Positions 9,989-22,869 of a stretch of 64,000 bases of DNA are shown here, piece after piece. Under the pieces are notes generated by a model. It had not been told where the DNA came from. It was given only the letters and a program-made list of their open reading frames with translations, and did no database searches. Numbering within the stretch: the stretch's first letter is position 1; every line of letters starts with the position of its first letter. The position numbers were made by a program, and so were the translations under genes. Source of the stretch: Formicarius rufipectus (lineage: Eukaryota > Chordata > Aves > Passeriformes > Formicariidae). The stretch lies in contig VXAU01003746.1 in assembly GCA_013399695.1 (NCBI GenBank), positions 257,011 through 321,010 on the forward strand, written 5' to 3'.

Positions 9989-12420
9989 TAAATTCCAATT
10001 GCTGAGACATGTTTTTATGAGTTGAATCTTAACCATGTGATAAGCAGCATTCAGACTCTTAGCAAAAGGGAGTAAGGAATAAGCATCTGGAAGAACATTG
10101 ACAAACCATTGTACTAGTTTGATACCTGGTTGGAAAAAGCTAGGTTGATGCTTTCCAGTGGCTGCTTTCTGCTGTTGTTCTAGTTGTCAAAGGGAGTGTT
10201 CTTTGGTAATTAATATGTTCCTTTAGCCTTTGGAAATGGACATGAAAATAGGTGCTTAGTTTCTGCAGTATGCATGGCAATTGCTTCTGTTTCATACAGT
10301 GCCTTTGATTCCCAGGAATCAAAAGAGCACTGGTGCTACTTTTTTGATAGAAACAAGATGTGAGAAGGAAAGGGCTTCCCTTACATGAGGTACTGGAACA
10401 CTGTGGGCAGGAACTGCAAACACTGTGTGTGAAGAGGTAAAACAGCAGCTGTTGCAACACCAGGAGTAGCAGATTTTCCACTATCCCTTACGCAAATGGC
10501 ATAGGACAGACTTTTGCCTCTTTGACAGATCCTTTTCCTGGTGGTGCACAACCCTACTTTTCCTCTTAGTCCATTTTCTTGATAGCTATGTTGGTAGGAG
10601 TGCACAAATCCTACATCCAGGTAAATGGTATTGGTAATATCCTCTTATAGGATGGGTACATTACCTGTAACTGTGTTGTAACTGAACTGATGAAGATCTG
10701 GTAACCACTCTTAGGCATTGTTTACCACAATAGGCAGAAACCTGTTGGTAGCTTAGGCAAAGAATAGTAAGGATGGGACTTTGGTAAGGAGTGACACCAT
10801 TTCTGCTGAAACTCCCTAAAGTTGTATTATTAGAAGAATTTAGTAAACTGAGTGAAAAAAAGTTAGCTGATAGTTGCATATCTGGCCTTGCTAAATCATT
10901 TTTTCTGTTGATGTTATTGTTTCATGTAAATGAGTGCATCTACACCAGTGTATGCTTGCAAAAATATTAATCTGTTGGGTTTGTACATGTTGTAGGAGTA
11001 CTGCAAGTGATACCACAAATTAGGCCAAACAACAATAATGAGCCACTTAAATGTTGTGTTACTATATATGAAAGAAGATTTATAAAAGGTTCTCTCCTTG
11101 TCCTGTTATCAAATCTCTGTGAACACTGACAGTAATTTAATATAAGCAGAACCCACCCACACTGTTTGATTCCTGTGTTTTGACAGACAATTTACCAGTT
11201 CCTCAGTTGCTCTAAAACTGCAGTTTCATTTCAGTCACTGGAGCTACATCAGTTTATTCCACTTATGGACCTCATCCAACACCTTCAAATAGCTACAGGA
11301 GGAGAAGATTTCTGTGTATTTTGCCCTGTTTTACAGTATCTACTCCCTATGTTTTCTCATGTAACAGATGTGACATAATTTTCTCATCCATTACTGTTAC
11401 AACCACCATAAGTGCCAGAAAATATGTCATGAAAGCCTGATCCTGAAAAATGCACCTCAAATGGGTAAATGTTACTGACTTTTAAGGACAATTCTCTTGA
11501 GGTTAACTTCACAGGATTATTGCTGAAGTTTGTACAGGTGTGCAGCATAGTCCACTTCAGTACAATTTATTAATGGGAAAATTGAAATGTATCTTTTGAC
11601 TATGAGCAAAGTTGTAACATTTACATCCAAATATCAATGATGCCACATGTCCCCTGAAGGTCCAAATCTTTCTAAGTGCTTCAGGGGAGATAAATGAGAT
11701 TAGCAGCCTCAAGAAATACTCCTTCTATGAGCTCTCATGAAAGCTTCTTATCTGTCCTAGAAGAATCAAAGTGTAGTAACGGGGCACATTTTTCCACTTC
11801 TTAGGTTTTCATTGCAGTATCTTTCTTCTGCACCACTTTTTTAATTGAGTTCCCCTATTTTGGAATGGGTTTATTTGACCCCAGAATAACCTAAAATATT
11901 AGTAAATTATTTCCCCAATTTTCTAAGGAAAAAATGATTTCCTTTACTACTAGTGTCAGCAAAATAATAAAATATTGTTGCTTTGCTGATAATACAGTGG
12001 ACAAAACCCATAAACCTAAATAGAGTACTTGCAATGTTAAAAGTCGACTTTAACAGAAACCAAAATTAACTTTTTAATTTTGTTTAAAGCAGAGATATTA
12101 AATAATCTGCAAAGTCAAACACTGTTAAAAATCTCATTTTGAACTAGGGAACATTTGACAGTATTGAAGCTTTCACACAGCTAAACAAAAGCTTTCTGAG
12201 GGGAAGTTTCAGAAGCCATTTCTTTATGCTTTTTCCATATTCTAAGTGCCCTCTACTGCTAGAGGAGTCGTACTACAGAGATAGTCTGCTCTCGACTGCA
12301 AGTTGCAAGTAGGAACCCACTCAGGGACTCACGGAAAGGAAGACTTTGGTAGTTCCCAGTATTACTTTTCAGTCTATGTGTAGTTGGACTTGAAAGTGAT
12401 TAGCAATAAGATCCCTTTTC
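9989..12420. other. Unassigned non-coding DNA
   Basis: I recognise no gene here. Several antisense-overlapping short frames (for example 10140-10481 minus, 113 codons) show no domains and lack exon signals. A 10-bp hairpin is listed separately at 11650-11688. The rest is AT-rich DNA without an element that I can name. Confidence 0.55.
11650..11688. repeat. 10-bp perfect hairpin, 19-nt loop
   Basis: TCCCCTGAAG at 11650-11659 pairs exactly with CTTCAGGGGA at 11679-11688. The stem is shorter than a typical miRNA precursor (about 22 pairs or more), so I do not call it an RNA gene. Confidence 0.5.
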
Positions 12421-12478
12421 ATTTTTTTTTTTTATTTTTTATTTTTTTATTTTTTTTTTAAGAAGAAGAAAAAAGAAA
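12421..12478. repeat. T-rich tract followed by A/G-rich tract
   Basis: T runs separated by single A bases (12421-12461) give way at once to an A/G-only stretch (12460-12478). The two halves could pair imperfectly with each other. It looks like low-complexity DNA without a source element. Confidence 0.75.
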
Positions 12479-12553
12479 GTGATCCAGTGGTGAATGGAAA
12501 TACATAGTAATTTATTTCTGCTGGCAACGTGGGTTCTTCTTTTCTGCAGCTTG

Positions 12554-13244
12554 CTATCCTCCACTGGTTTCTCCACCTATGTCTGATATCTGTTTTGGCA
12601 CTTGAGAGACATATTTCTCAAGACCCGCTGTCATCCTGCCCAACATGTAAGCAAATCTTACACTAGTACCTGGGTACAAAACCCCATCAGTCAGAGAAGG
12701 GAGAGAAGCAGCCCCTCCCTGTTGAGCTAGCGGGATACAATGGCTGGGAAGCTGAGGAAATGTAATCAACATTGCATGCACCCTTACTACTGACGAAAGT
12801 TTTTCTGAGGCACAGGAGGTGTCTGAACCAGGACTTGCTCCCCTGGGAAGGAACTCTCCTCCCTCCGAGTTAGAGCCGCTCGCCGTGCACAGCCCAGCCC
12901 TCAGTGAGCTGCTGGGCATTCCTTGTGTGCCTTTTGTGATGCATTTCTCAGCAGGACGATTTTCAGTTTTAGCAAGCTTGTGTTGTTCAACAGAGACCAA
13001 AAGTGACTTAGGAGTTTCCGAGTGTTATTTTAATTATGAAGTGGTCAGACTGAAAAAATGCAGGGCTGCACTATGTGAAGCTGCAGATCTGATTGTGAAA
13101 ATCAGTTCTGAAAAGCAGTGGGGAAAAAAATTACTTGTCTACAACTCATCTTTAAACTCATCTTTGGTCTTCTGTAGGCTAAAAAGTGGATTTTTATGTA
13201 TCCTAGATGGCCTTAGCACATTTAAAAATCTGTATTGTACTTAG
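12554..13244. other. Region of overlapping antisense open frames, no assigned gene
   Basis: A 148-codon frame on the minus strand (12554-13000) and a 141-codon frame on the plus strand (12819-13244) overlap; they are the longest in the window. The overlap lies in a locally GC-richer patch around 12830-12930 that reduces stop codons in several frames at once, the usual cause of chance frames. Neither product shows a domain, signal peptide or motif that I recognise. It could include an exon or a non-coding transcript, but the sequence alone does not support either. Confidence 0.3.
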
Positions 13245-13280
13245 TGTAAAAACACGTACACATGTTAATGCATGCATATG

Positions 13281-13302
13281 TGTGTACATATATATATATA
13301 TG
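13281..13302. repeat. (TA)n short microsatellite
   Basis: TA dinucleotides within a TG/TA-rich stretch from about 13260 to 13330. Confidence 0.8.
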
Positions 13303-13330
13303 ACTGTATGTATTATATATTTATATTTTT

Positions 13331-14218
13331 GTGGTGGACAGTCCTGTCACACTGGCCAAGCTCTGAACAAACGTAAACCCTAATACTGAAGTCCCTGATC
13401 AGATTAACCCTTCAGCATACCTATCAGTGCACTGATATTTCTGTTCCCTGTAGAGGTCAGTTTGAGTTCAGGTGCAGAACTGGCATTTGAATGATGCAGA
13501 AATCCTCAAAAAGTGGAAATTATGGCCATTTTTTGTTGGTGCAGAGGCCCTGCTGGTTACCAAAATGAGTGATGCTGAGGGTGCAGCCCCATCTCAGGGA
13601 CTGTGGAAGCTCTTGGGAGTTCCCAATGTTGCAATGGCCAGACCTTCTTTATAAAGAAGTATCTGAGAAAATACATTTTTGTTGCTTTTTTCCCTCCTTT
13701 TCTGATTAACAATATGAAAGACATTCCACAGACCTGTGTGACCCCAGGGGAATATTGAAAAACCATAAAAGCAAGAGCTCAGCTATATTCTCCGCTCTTC
13801 CTCAGGAACATACAGGAATATTTTCTACAAGATACTCTGAAGTACCATGTCTAACCTGGTTTAAACTACAAGGATGAGTTTGCTACCTTTGGGAAAGGCT
13901 TCAAAACTACTTTCCCTTGTAAAAGTATGGAACGGTGCTTTTTATGATTTTTGTTAGGATTTAGTTGAATTCCAAAAAAAACAAAACTAAATTTAAGTCA
14001 ATTAACTCTATAGGTTCATGAGATTATAAAGTCAGTTCTTGGAGTTGTTAGCTGAGATTCCTCAATAAACAGTTCATACTGAAAGGGAACAAATTTATAC
14101 AGTGAACATAAGGAGGCAGGTGCTCTCAAGTGTCTTTTACTTCTATAAATACTCTCATGTTTTACTATGCAATTAAAATTATACCAGCCAAATGAGATAG
14201 AGCTGAATTATTTTCCAG
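13331..14218. other. Unassigned non-coding DNA
   Basis: Nothing recognisable. Two short overlapping frames at 13472-13766 have no features of a gene. Confidence 0.55.
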
Positions 14219-14273
14219 TATATATATATATATATATATGCATGCATACACATACACACATATATATTTATAT
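14219..14273. repeat. (TA)n / (CA)n compound microsatellite
   Basis: About ten TA units pass into mixed GCATGCATACACATACACACA and then TATATATTTATAT. It is probably length-polymorphic. Confidence 0.85.
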
Positions 14274-17200
14274 GATGCTTCTGTGCATGTAAGACTTATG
14301 AAACTGCCTGCACTTGAAAATGAGGCACTTTGTTTTGGTAACAGTAATTTTTAGCATGATAATGTTCTTTCAAGCTTTCCAAGGACAAGACATGAGCCCT
14401 CATGTCAATGCAGAACTCTACCTGCTCAAAAGATTTTATTGTCTGAATCCCTATGCTTCATTTATCTTTTGTCCGCTGATAAGAGTGGAGATGAAGGTGT
14501 TGATCATTCCCTACCTCTACTGATGGATTTTCTTCTGGATGCAGTAGTTTGAGGTGACAAATTTGATTCCAGGGAGAAAACCAGACACTAAAGAACACTT
14601 CAATATAGTGTAGGCAGACTGAAAAAGGAGCTGTGATTGCAAGGGGAAGTGGACAAATTCAACTAAACAAGAAACTATGTATGAACAAAACAAAACAAAA
14701 ATAGTTGTTCTCCAAGTTATACATGCTCTTAGTATCTTCAGTTCAAAGCTGGATACTTTCAAGGAAGTTACACACTAGTCAAGCAGAAGTTACTGAGTTT
14801 ATTACAAAGGTACCTGAGCAGAATTTAGTGACTTCTCATCTACCTATAGTGATGTCTTAGGATTTTTATACTTTTTCAAATTTTAATATTTTCTATATTT
14901 GTAGATTTTGATATAACTATATAGTTTCTCACACTCGAGGTAGCAGTTAAGTTTCTAACAGTTGCTCACAGTTTCTCATGGTTTGTGCCACAATCCTGAA
15001 TTTTGTTTAACTGTCTCTTCAATGGACAAGATAGCAGCAAGGACATCTTGTTCGGGACACATGCACCTGGACCAGAATAATGAGGCAAAACAAGACAGAA
15101 GGCCCAGAACCCTTGGAGGTGTTCCAATGGGGAAGTGCTGAGGATGGTACCACAGTGGTACCAGAGGTAAAAGGTTGGATGTAGCCACTAGATAAGATAA
15201 TTGACTAGTGTTATACATTTGTAAGAACCCTATATTGGACGTGCATCTATATACTTTGTGCTTTCATTAAGGAACTTCTCTCTACTTATCCTATACTAAT
15301 ACTGTCTCAAAGGTTTTTTCATTGATTTTAAGCAACAATAGCATGTTGGATTATACTGACTGATTGCAAAAGATCAGAACTGATGATATGCAGTAGACCC
15401 CTAGCAGTAGCACCTGGAGATGCACTAGATACTAAAAAAATTGGCTTCTCACGACCTGTGTCAGATTTGACTCAGGCACTAGATATGAAAAGTAGATGTG
15501 ATGAGAAATACAAGTAGCAGCAAGTAATTTACTCCACCTTTAATTCTGGTAGTTTAAGTCTGTCAAACTCCAGTGGTGGAATTTAATTTGCCAGGTATAG
15601 TGGAGTGCCTGTCCTACAGCATCACTGGTCAAACCACCACAAGTGGGTGAAGAAAACCAGGACTGGGCAACCAGGTCAGAAGCAGACTGAGGCCACTGCT
15701 TTAAAGTAGAAAGATAACACACAGCAAGACCTAGAAAAAGGAGTGGAGTGGGAAATAGTCAAACACTGGCGTTCCTGAGCTGCTGCCTCAATGGTTCTCA
15801 GCTACCCAGGTCCAGCATTCACAGTGAAGAATTCAGAAGATGAGGATGAACAGTCAGAGATGCCTTCTCAACACTTGCCTTTTCCCTGAGTGGCTCAAGA
15901 CCTTCATGTGGGAGCTGCCAGTTTTCTAGCTCCCTGGCAAAAAAAGAGACACGGCACATACTATTTATGGCAGCTCCTTCCTGGAAGACCACGAAGTTCT
16001 GTAAGCTCCAGCTGTTTGACTCCACACACCCTACTCCTCTCTGGCAGTGACTGGCACTTCCCAGAGTCACAGTCTTACCAATAAAGAGTGTCTTAGCTTC
16101 TCTGTTCTGGTCAAGGACCATACTTTGCTTTTCCTTCCTCTTTGGCTTACACCCACTGCTCTCCTGCGTGCCCTTGCTCATGCAAACACACACAGTCTCT
16201 CCACATCTGTATGATCACTGTACAGATTCCTGTGGTAAGTCATATGCATTCCAGTAATACACATTATTTCAAGTATTTTTGCACTAAGCAAATATCCTGT
16301 ATATGCAAATACATAGCTATCAGTAATATTCCCTTGCACCCTTCTCCATTCACTAAGAAAATTTCAGCAAAAGATAAGGAATAAAGTAATTTTTATTTAA
16401 AAGATACACAACTTTTTCTGTATTGGAGGGCGTCATACAAATATTAAAGTTCTCTCCATGTCAGGTTATTAGAAAGTATTTAACAAGCAATCAGACCATT
16501 TAGAAACTTTTTCTCAGGCTGATTACAGAAGATCTCAGTAATTCCTAGCTCACACTTCAAAAAGTGGTAATGAAGCTTGACATTACTATGATGAAAAATC
16601 ACACACAAAAATACTGCAAGCTAGGTTCCTGCTTATATAAAGCAGTAATGTGGTGAATCTTCTCTTGTTTTGAAGAGTTAAACAAGATAATTTAATGAAT
16701 GATGATGAACTGCAGCTAATGACAGAAAGATTGTATCAAAATATCTAATGAAAATAAAATTTTGCTAGGTAAAAGCAATATTGTTAATGCAATAAGATCT
16801 ATAAAGCACTTGATATACTTTTTGAAGACTTGTATTTGGGATCTAGAAGAGTATAAAATAACTGTTTTACATATTATGTAAGTTAACCATCAGCTCATGG
16901 CTCTTGAAATCTAATTTTAAGTGAGAAATTATCATTGAGTAGGATCTCACTGGAATTTTTTCAAACTCTGTAATATTTTTGTTAATAATCCATAGAAACC
17001 ATCTAATCACATCACTTCTGATAAAGTTTTCGTATAAAGGAAAGATTGAGAAGTGACAAATAAGGATAAAAGCAGATCACTTACATAAAAGGACCTGCAT
17101 TGCATAGAGAGCTAGAACATACATTCTTCAATACCAATGATAAAAAGCTGTTTATGTAAAGGAAAATATATATCATATTAAAAAGAAGGAAATTCTGGTT

Positions 17201-17410
17201 TGTAAGATTTTCAGTGAATATTTCCAATAAAAAAAAAGTAGCACAGCAGCCAGCTGAATATGTGTTGCTTCTGAGTATTCATTGTGGATACTATGGGTAG
17301 GGGTATGATTTAGTGAAATGAAAAGGAAAATAGTCGATGGTTGATGGTCCATATTGTTGCATCTGCTGTGGGAAACCAACAATGCTGTCTACACTTCAAG
17401 GAAGATGTTT
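14274..17410. other. Unassigned non-coding DNA
   Basis: No gene, RNA gene or repeat family that I recognise. Frames of up to 124 codons (15819-16193 minus) overlap others in opposite sense and show no domains. The composition is ordinary. Confidence 0.55.
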
Positions 17411-17532
17411 AAAAAAACCAACCAAACAAAAACAACAAAACAAAACCAAACAAACAAAAACAAACAAAACCCAAAATGAACAAAAGCAAAACAAACAAAA
17501 AAACCAACCCCCCCAAAAAAACCACAACAAAA
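17411..17532. repeat. Long A/C-rich strand-asymmetric tract
   Basis: Some 120 bases in which the plus strand is nearly all A and C (AAAC, AACAAA, CCAAAC words), with a few T and G around 17475-17490. The complement is a T/G tract like those at 21067 and 34357. Open frames across it, rich in Lys, Gln, Asn and Thr, are artefacts of composition. Confidence 0.88.
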
Positions 17533-20500
17533 CAGAGAGAGTTCAGAATATATGTAGAAGGAAAATAGAAAAGTTGCAAAGATGACTGTAAATATTCAAA
17601 ATGCTGGTGGTAAATTTATTAACTTGATCTGTTCACATCTGAGTATGGAGACTTGATCATCCATACCATATTTCTTTTGAGTCAGTCTCTTCTACTACTT
17701 ACTCTAATGCAATAAGTTCTTGGGTTAGTTTAGGAGTTCTGATATTCTTGAGCTTCACCACTACTGATTGTAAAATTGCATTTTTTCCCCTCTTTGTATT
17801 CTTGTGACTAAAATAACAAAAGAGTAAGCCCAAGTTATAGGTGGTGGAGATAAAATGTTGCAAAATTTCACCTTGGCTAACAAAGTCATCTGCACAATTA
17901 AAGCCTGGTATTTGCTCTATTTTATGAATGTGTTCAGGAACAAACAACATAACTATTGTGCTCTTGCCTTCAGAGGCATGTCTATACATAAGGTCTGTCT
18001 CTGAGCAAACGTCTCATGTGAGAAAGGCTGGTTGAAGAGCTGGGAAGTTTGTGTTTGCCTCTGCCACAGGGAAGTATGGAGGCAAGTGATGGGAGTCAGA
18101 GGCGAGGCAAAGCCTTATACACTTTGCTTGAGCTACTTTCTCAAGTCTGAATCTGGGCATTGCTACCAAGGCAGCAGAGGTGAGACTTTGAACTCATCAG
18201 AGAGAAGGTCAAAAGAGCAGATTTTCTTAAATCTGTAGTTATCTACATGGGGAAGAATACTTTTAAGAATGCACAGTTTTTCACTCTAGCAGAAAGATGT
18301 GATAAGATCCTACACCTGGAAACAGAAGTGAGAATAATTCAGACTAGACATAAGGTTTGTATTTTTAACAATGTGGGTAATTAGGCATTGTGAACTAGTA
18401 AGTCAGGACTGCAGTGGATTTTTCATCACAAGAAAATGTTAAGATCAGGTATTTCTCTAAAAGGCATATTCAGCTTAGCCATAGCTGTAAGACCAGAAAC
18501 AGGAATTAATTCAGGGAAGTTCTTTGCCTTATGTCATGTTGGAAAGGAGGAGATAAGAACAGATAATCATAGTATTCTATTTTGCCTTAAAATCTGATAA
18601 TTGTGAGTTTGAAAAGTGAAAATGCAAAAGATTTGTGGAAAAGACAGTTCAATTAAGTAGACATAGTGAGAAATTCTAATATATGTAAGTACTTCTCTCT
18701 CTTTTGTACGGTTGAGATTCTACCCAATGTATCTGAGCAAACTTGTTCAGGAACTGGAAGATTATACCTCAGCTCAGCTTCCGCTGAGGATCCACTGCAC
18801 TTTCCTAAGTGACTGCATTAAGTTTAAGTATTAAAAGGTTATCTGTTGTCTTCAGAGTTAGCAATAAAACAAAAAATAACTGAGAATGGAAACAGCAATC
18901 TTAGGTAGATCAAGAGAACTAAACATCTACTTAGATCTGTAAGATACACAGTGGCACTACACTTCAAAGAAATAATTTAACCCATGACTCTGATAAGTCT
19001 GTCTGCTCCATTCTCTGCTTGCCCAAGCACTGAAATGCCAGTTCAGCAGATGACCTGAACCAGCCATTCCTATTTCCTGATGACCAAAAATCTAAATGAT
19101 ATTTCCAGAAATGTCATATTCTTTGCTTCATTTTCCCCTTTTTCACATTTCTTGCAAATCTCTCAGACACCTGGAACTCTCAACCAAGGACCAAATCCTT
19201 CATCTCCCACAATAGCAACAAACTATCAGAATTTAGGAATAGAAATAGGTTGCAGCTCCCACATACAATGCCACAGATAACACAGAATGGAAAAAGTCGG
19301 CCTTTACTGCTTCCCTAAGAAAAGCAAAATTAACCCTTGACTTGCAGTTCTATAGGTAACTCCTACTTGAAGCAGTTTTTCTTCTGGTTATTTCCAGAGA
19401 TAAATCTCACACTTCTGCCAGTTGAACTTCTAGGGGTAGTTTAAAACTTCTGAAAAAGAGAAGTTAATCTTCCCTGAACCTGTGCATTGCCTAACAATGC
19501 CCATAATCATTTGCTTCTCATTTCATCAATTTCTACATTTATTATAGTTTTACCACATATTAAAAATAGCTAACATTTTTTTGCATGGCTGCTAGACCAT
19601 CTCTAAGGTCAGAATGAAGCTGGGTATATAAAGATTTCACAGATTAGGGTCACTGCATGGCTAGCACAAGTTCTATTTATTTCTAAGATATTGTAACAGC
19701 TGAGATCAGATGAGGTATTTGGGCCAGTAGGTCAGATTTCACTACGAAAGAGGACGGTGTTCTCTGTGAGGGATCCTAAGCCCAAGCAAACCAGTATTTC
19801 ACACTGCAAAGTCTCCCAAACTTCTTTCATGGGAGGCAGAGATGACCATCGGACATCTCCGTTCTGCCAGAGCTGGCTTTTAAAAAGAGAAATAATAAAC
19901 TGCATTGCAGCTCCAAATATGCATGCAGACAAACTGAAGTAATAATTTTAAGAACACACTCAAGCATTGTTAACATCCCCACTAAGCTTCAGATAATGTT
20001 CTGTTTTGAAAATACTGTATCGGCTACATCAGTTCACATGAGAGATGACAAAGGATGGAAAGATACATTATGCCACAACTCACAAGAGACTTCCCCTGAG
20101 GCACTGACTTCAGCAGCAGCTTGGAGTAGGTGCTTTGCTAAGCATTCTCCCGCAAGTTCTCATTCTTCCCAGCCCTTTTGGTGACTCGTGGCCACACGCT
20201 GCACTTTGTTCAGCTGCACAGGACAGCCACTGCCAACAATGGCTCCATTCTGTGAGACAGGAAGACCACTCATACACTAAAATGGCAACTGTCTGTACAG
20301 CATCCTCTGAGGCAACTAAATGAATGTCAGCCTTGTCTTAGGCTCTGCTTTCATATAATATCTGCTTTTTTTTTTTTTTTTTAAATTGTACCTTAGCTAC
20401 ACATATAACTCTTGGAATACAACATTCTTCTGCCTCCAGTTTTGCACCCTGTTTTTAGAACCAATCATTTCATACCTCATATAGACTTGTCCAGCTCATT

Positions 20501-21066
20501 TATTCCCAAGCTGTGGAGTTGTGCAGAAAGCAGACTCACAACTTGGTGCACTGTGCAAATGCAAAACTTCCTGGTACACCTGTATTTTGTGGGCACCCTC
20601 TGCTTGAATTTCTCCTGTACTCAACAATGTGATAAGGTCTTCACCCAAATGAAAAGCAGTCCCTGAGATTACAAGCTTGGGTTATGGGATAGACAGGATA
20701 TCATGTGAGTAAGAAAAGTACTAAAAAAATCCCCTTCAAAATAACCCAAACCCCCTTCCCAAAAGGCACATCTTCCATAAGGAAAGCACAAGCAACCTTC
20801 AAACCTTGCAAAAAAGTGCATGAAAATTACTGTCATTTGCTGTCCCACTTCCTTTGGGTACCAAGGAAGGAGAGGGAATAGTAGACCAGTTCAGGAGATG
20901 CAGCTGCAGAGATGAACTGCTGAGAGAGACACAGAACAATAAGGCAAAACAAGCTCAATTTTGGAGTCTAAAACCACAGATTCCCTGTCTTAAACAAACC
21001 TTTTTGTGCAAAAGTATCTAGACAGCAAATTCTATCCTGGAGAAATCTTTCCCCAATTTCTCACAG
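17533..21066. other. Unassigned non-coding DNA with one poly-T run
   Basis: I see no gene or dated repeat. A 17-base T run is at 20366-20382. Several short frames cluster at 19732-20323 on both strands in locally GC-richer DNA, none convincing. Confidence 0.55.
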
Positions 21067-21140
21067 GTTGTTTTTTTTTATTTTGTTTTTTTGTTTGTTT
21101 GTTTGTGTTTTTTGTTTGTTTGGGGTTTTTTTGTTTGTTT

Positions 21141-21172
<32 letters not shown>

Positions 21173-21305
21173 TTGTTTTGGTTTGGTTTGGTTTTGTTTT
21201 TTGGTTTTTTGGGGTTTTTTTTGTTTGTTTGTTTGGTTGGGTTTTTTTGGTTTTTNNNNNNNNNNNNNNNNNNNNNNNNNNNNNTTTTTTTGGTTTTTTT
21301 TTTGT
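21067..21305. repeat. Long T/G-only tract with internal assembly gap
   Basis: Apart from one A near 21080, one C at 21307 and beyond, and 29 undetermined bases, the plus strand is only T and G for about 240 bases, with TTTG, TTTTG and TTTGG units mixed. Hydrophobic open frames rich in Phe, Leu, Val and Gly are a by-product of the composition. The gap shows that the tract disrupted sequencing or assembly, so its true length is unknown. Confidence 0.92.
21256..21284. other. Assembly gap of 29 N
   Basis: Twenty-nine N inside the T/G tract. The number may be a placeholder and not the measured size. Confidence 0.98.
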
Positions 21306-22303
21306 TCTTGCCCTTTCTTTCCAAGTAACAGACCTTATATTCAACAGCACCTTGGTACATACTAGTGCATATTAAGGAAAGACCAGGCTCAGTTCAGATT
21401 TTTCTTGTTTACAATTTCAGGCTGAATTCTGCCCTCCAGTCCTGACTCCAACGGGAGTAACACTTGTGTAATTGAATACAGAATGCAACCCTTAGGGTTT
21501 TGGTCTGACCAGTAACAGAACTTTATGTGTGTTTAATTCATTTTTAGGTTTAGGCATTTTTTCAAATTGGAGCATAAGTTCTGCTCTCGTGTTAGGAATG
21601 AAAATAATAAAAAAGGGCAGAAACTTGTATTTGGTTTCAGTACAGTCATGCATCCATCCATACATACATAACATGGAGAGAGAAAGACAGGGAGGAATGT
21701 CTGGAAGATATTATTTTTTGAAGTATACTACCATTAGACATACTTCATTATTGTTGAAAAAGGTCTTCAAATCAAATGCTGTAACAAAAATTCCTCTTCT
21801 TGCTTATTGATGAACCCGCTCCAGTGCCCAGCTGGAACAGGGTCCTGTTGCAAGGGGGAGCGCTGGCAGCAAACTCCCTCTGCTGTGCTGGGAGGAGGAT
21901 TGGGTGTTGCTGTTTTGAAAGTCACTGCATAATACATTCATGTTTACAGTACTGAGCACAGAATGGCCTTTTTGATGGATTTTTACTTTCCTGTAAGTTT
22001 TGTATTGTGAAAATATGGCAATATTTAGGGTGGGATAAAATACACCTGAAGAAATCAATGTGGTCACAAGGAAGGATATTTTCACTAAGGAACTTGGCCT
22101 ATTTACGTCTGTGCCCACCATCAGTAATAACCAACCTCCTCCTGAAACACTGAATTAATTTCCAAGGCTACACTAACCCCTAAGTTCTCAAAGTTTTTCC
22201 AGGCCAAGGGAAAGTGGTTACTGCACCAAATCTGAAAGCAAAATGGAGGGAGAGAAAAAAGGGCAGACACAATGTAAGAAGACAACTCAAAGACACATAA
22301 AAT
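21306..22303. other. Unassigned non-coding DNA
   Basis: Nothing recognisable apart from a short CATC/CATA run at 21650-21672. A GC-richer stretch lies at 21810-21905 without any feature that I can assign. Confidence 0.55.
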
Positions 22304-22437
22304 CCCCCAAACAAAACAAAACCAAAACAAACAAACAAACAACACAAAAACCAGCCAAACAAAAAACCTCAATAAAACAAAATAACCCCCAAACAAACAA
22401 AACCTAACAACATAAAAACCAAAACCAACCCACTCAA
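22304..22437. repeat. A/C-rich tract
   Basis: About 130 bases dominated by AAAC, CAAAA and CCAAA words. It is the complement type of the tract 1 kb upstream. The 115-codon minus-strand frame across it, rich in Phe, Val, Leu and Cys, is compositional and not a membrane protein. Confidence 0.88.
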
Positions 22438-22869
22438 ATGCTGGTTTGATTTTTACTCTAAAAAACACATCAGAAGACTTGCACCACCACCAGTCTAGAA
22501 AGGCAAGAAAGCAAGAAACTGGGACTTTATTGGAAAATTATGTTATCAGTACCATAGACAAAATGTTAGGACATTTTAGCAGATAGGGATGAGAAGAAAT
22601 TGTAAAGGTGAGATTACATTCACCCAAGTTGTCTGAGAACTCATACATGAAATCAAACAGTAATGGTACCTTGTTTTAAAGCATCTATAGAGGCAGAGAA
22701 ACAAAATGAGATAAACCCAACATTTCTCTTCACTAAAGTGCCAATGGTGCTACTTACTGAAGGCCTGGAAATTTTTTTCTGCATCAAGTAAACAAGTAGA
22801 GACCATAACAAAACCTCAGTAGTCATACAGGAAGATGGTCAAGATTAACTTTTGTACAGCAGTCATCCC
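22438..22869. other. Unassigned DNA upstream of a CR1 fragment
   Basis: No gene. Part of this (from about 22640) might be further CR1 ORF2 sequence that is too eroded to read by eye. Confidence 0.4.

Noticed and set aside
11650..11688. miRNA precursor
   Set aside because: The stem has only 10 pairs, well short of a miRNA hairpin, with no extended pairing on either side.
21006..21375. Phe/Leu/Val-rich and Lys/Gln/Asn-rich frames
   Set aside because: These come from the T/G tract and the N gap; the membrane-like appearance is purely compositional.
22121..22468. 115-codon minus-strand frame resembling a membrane protein
   Set aside because: It is produced by the A/C tract at 22304-22437, whose complement is T/G-rich and codes for Phe, Val, Leu and Cys in one frame.
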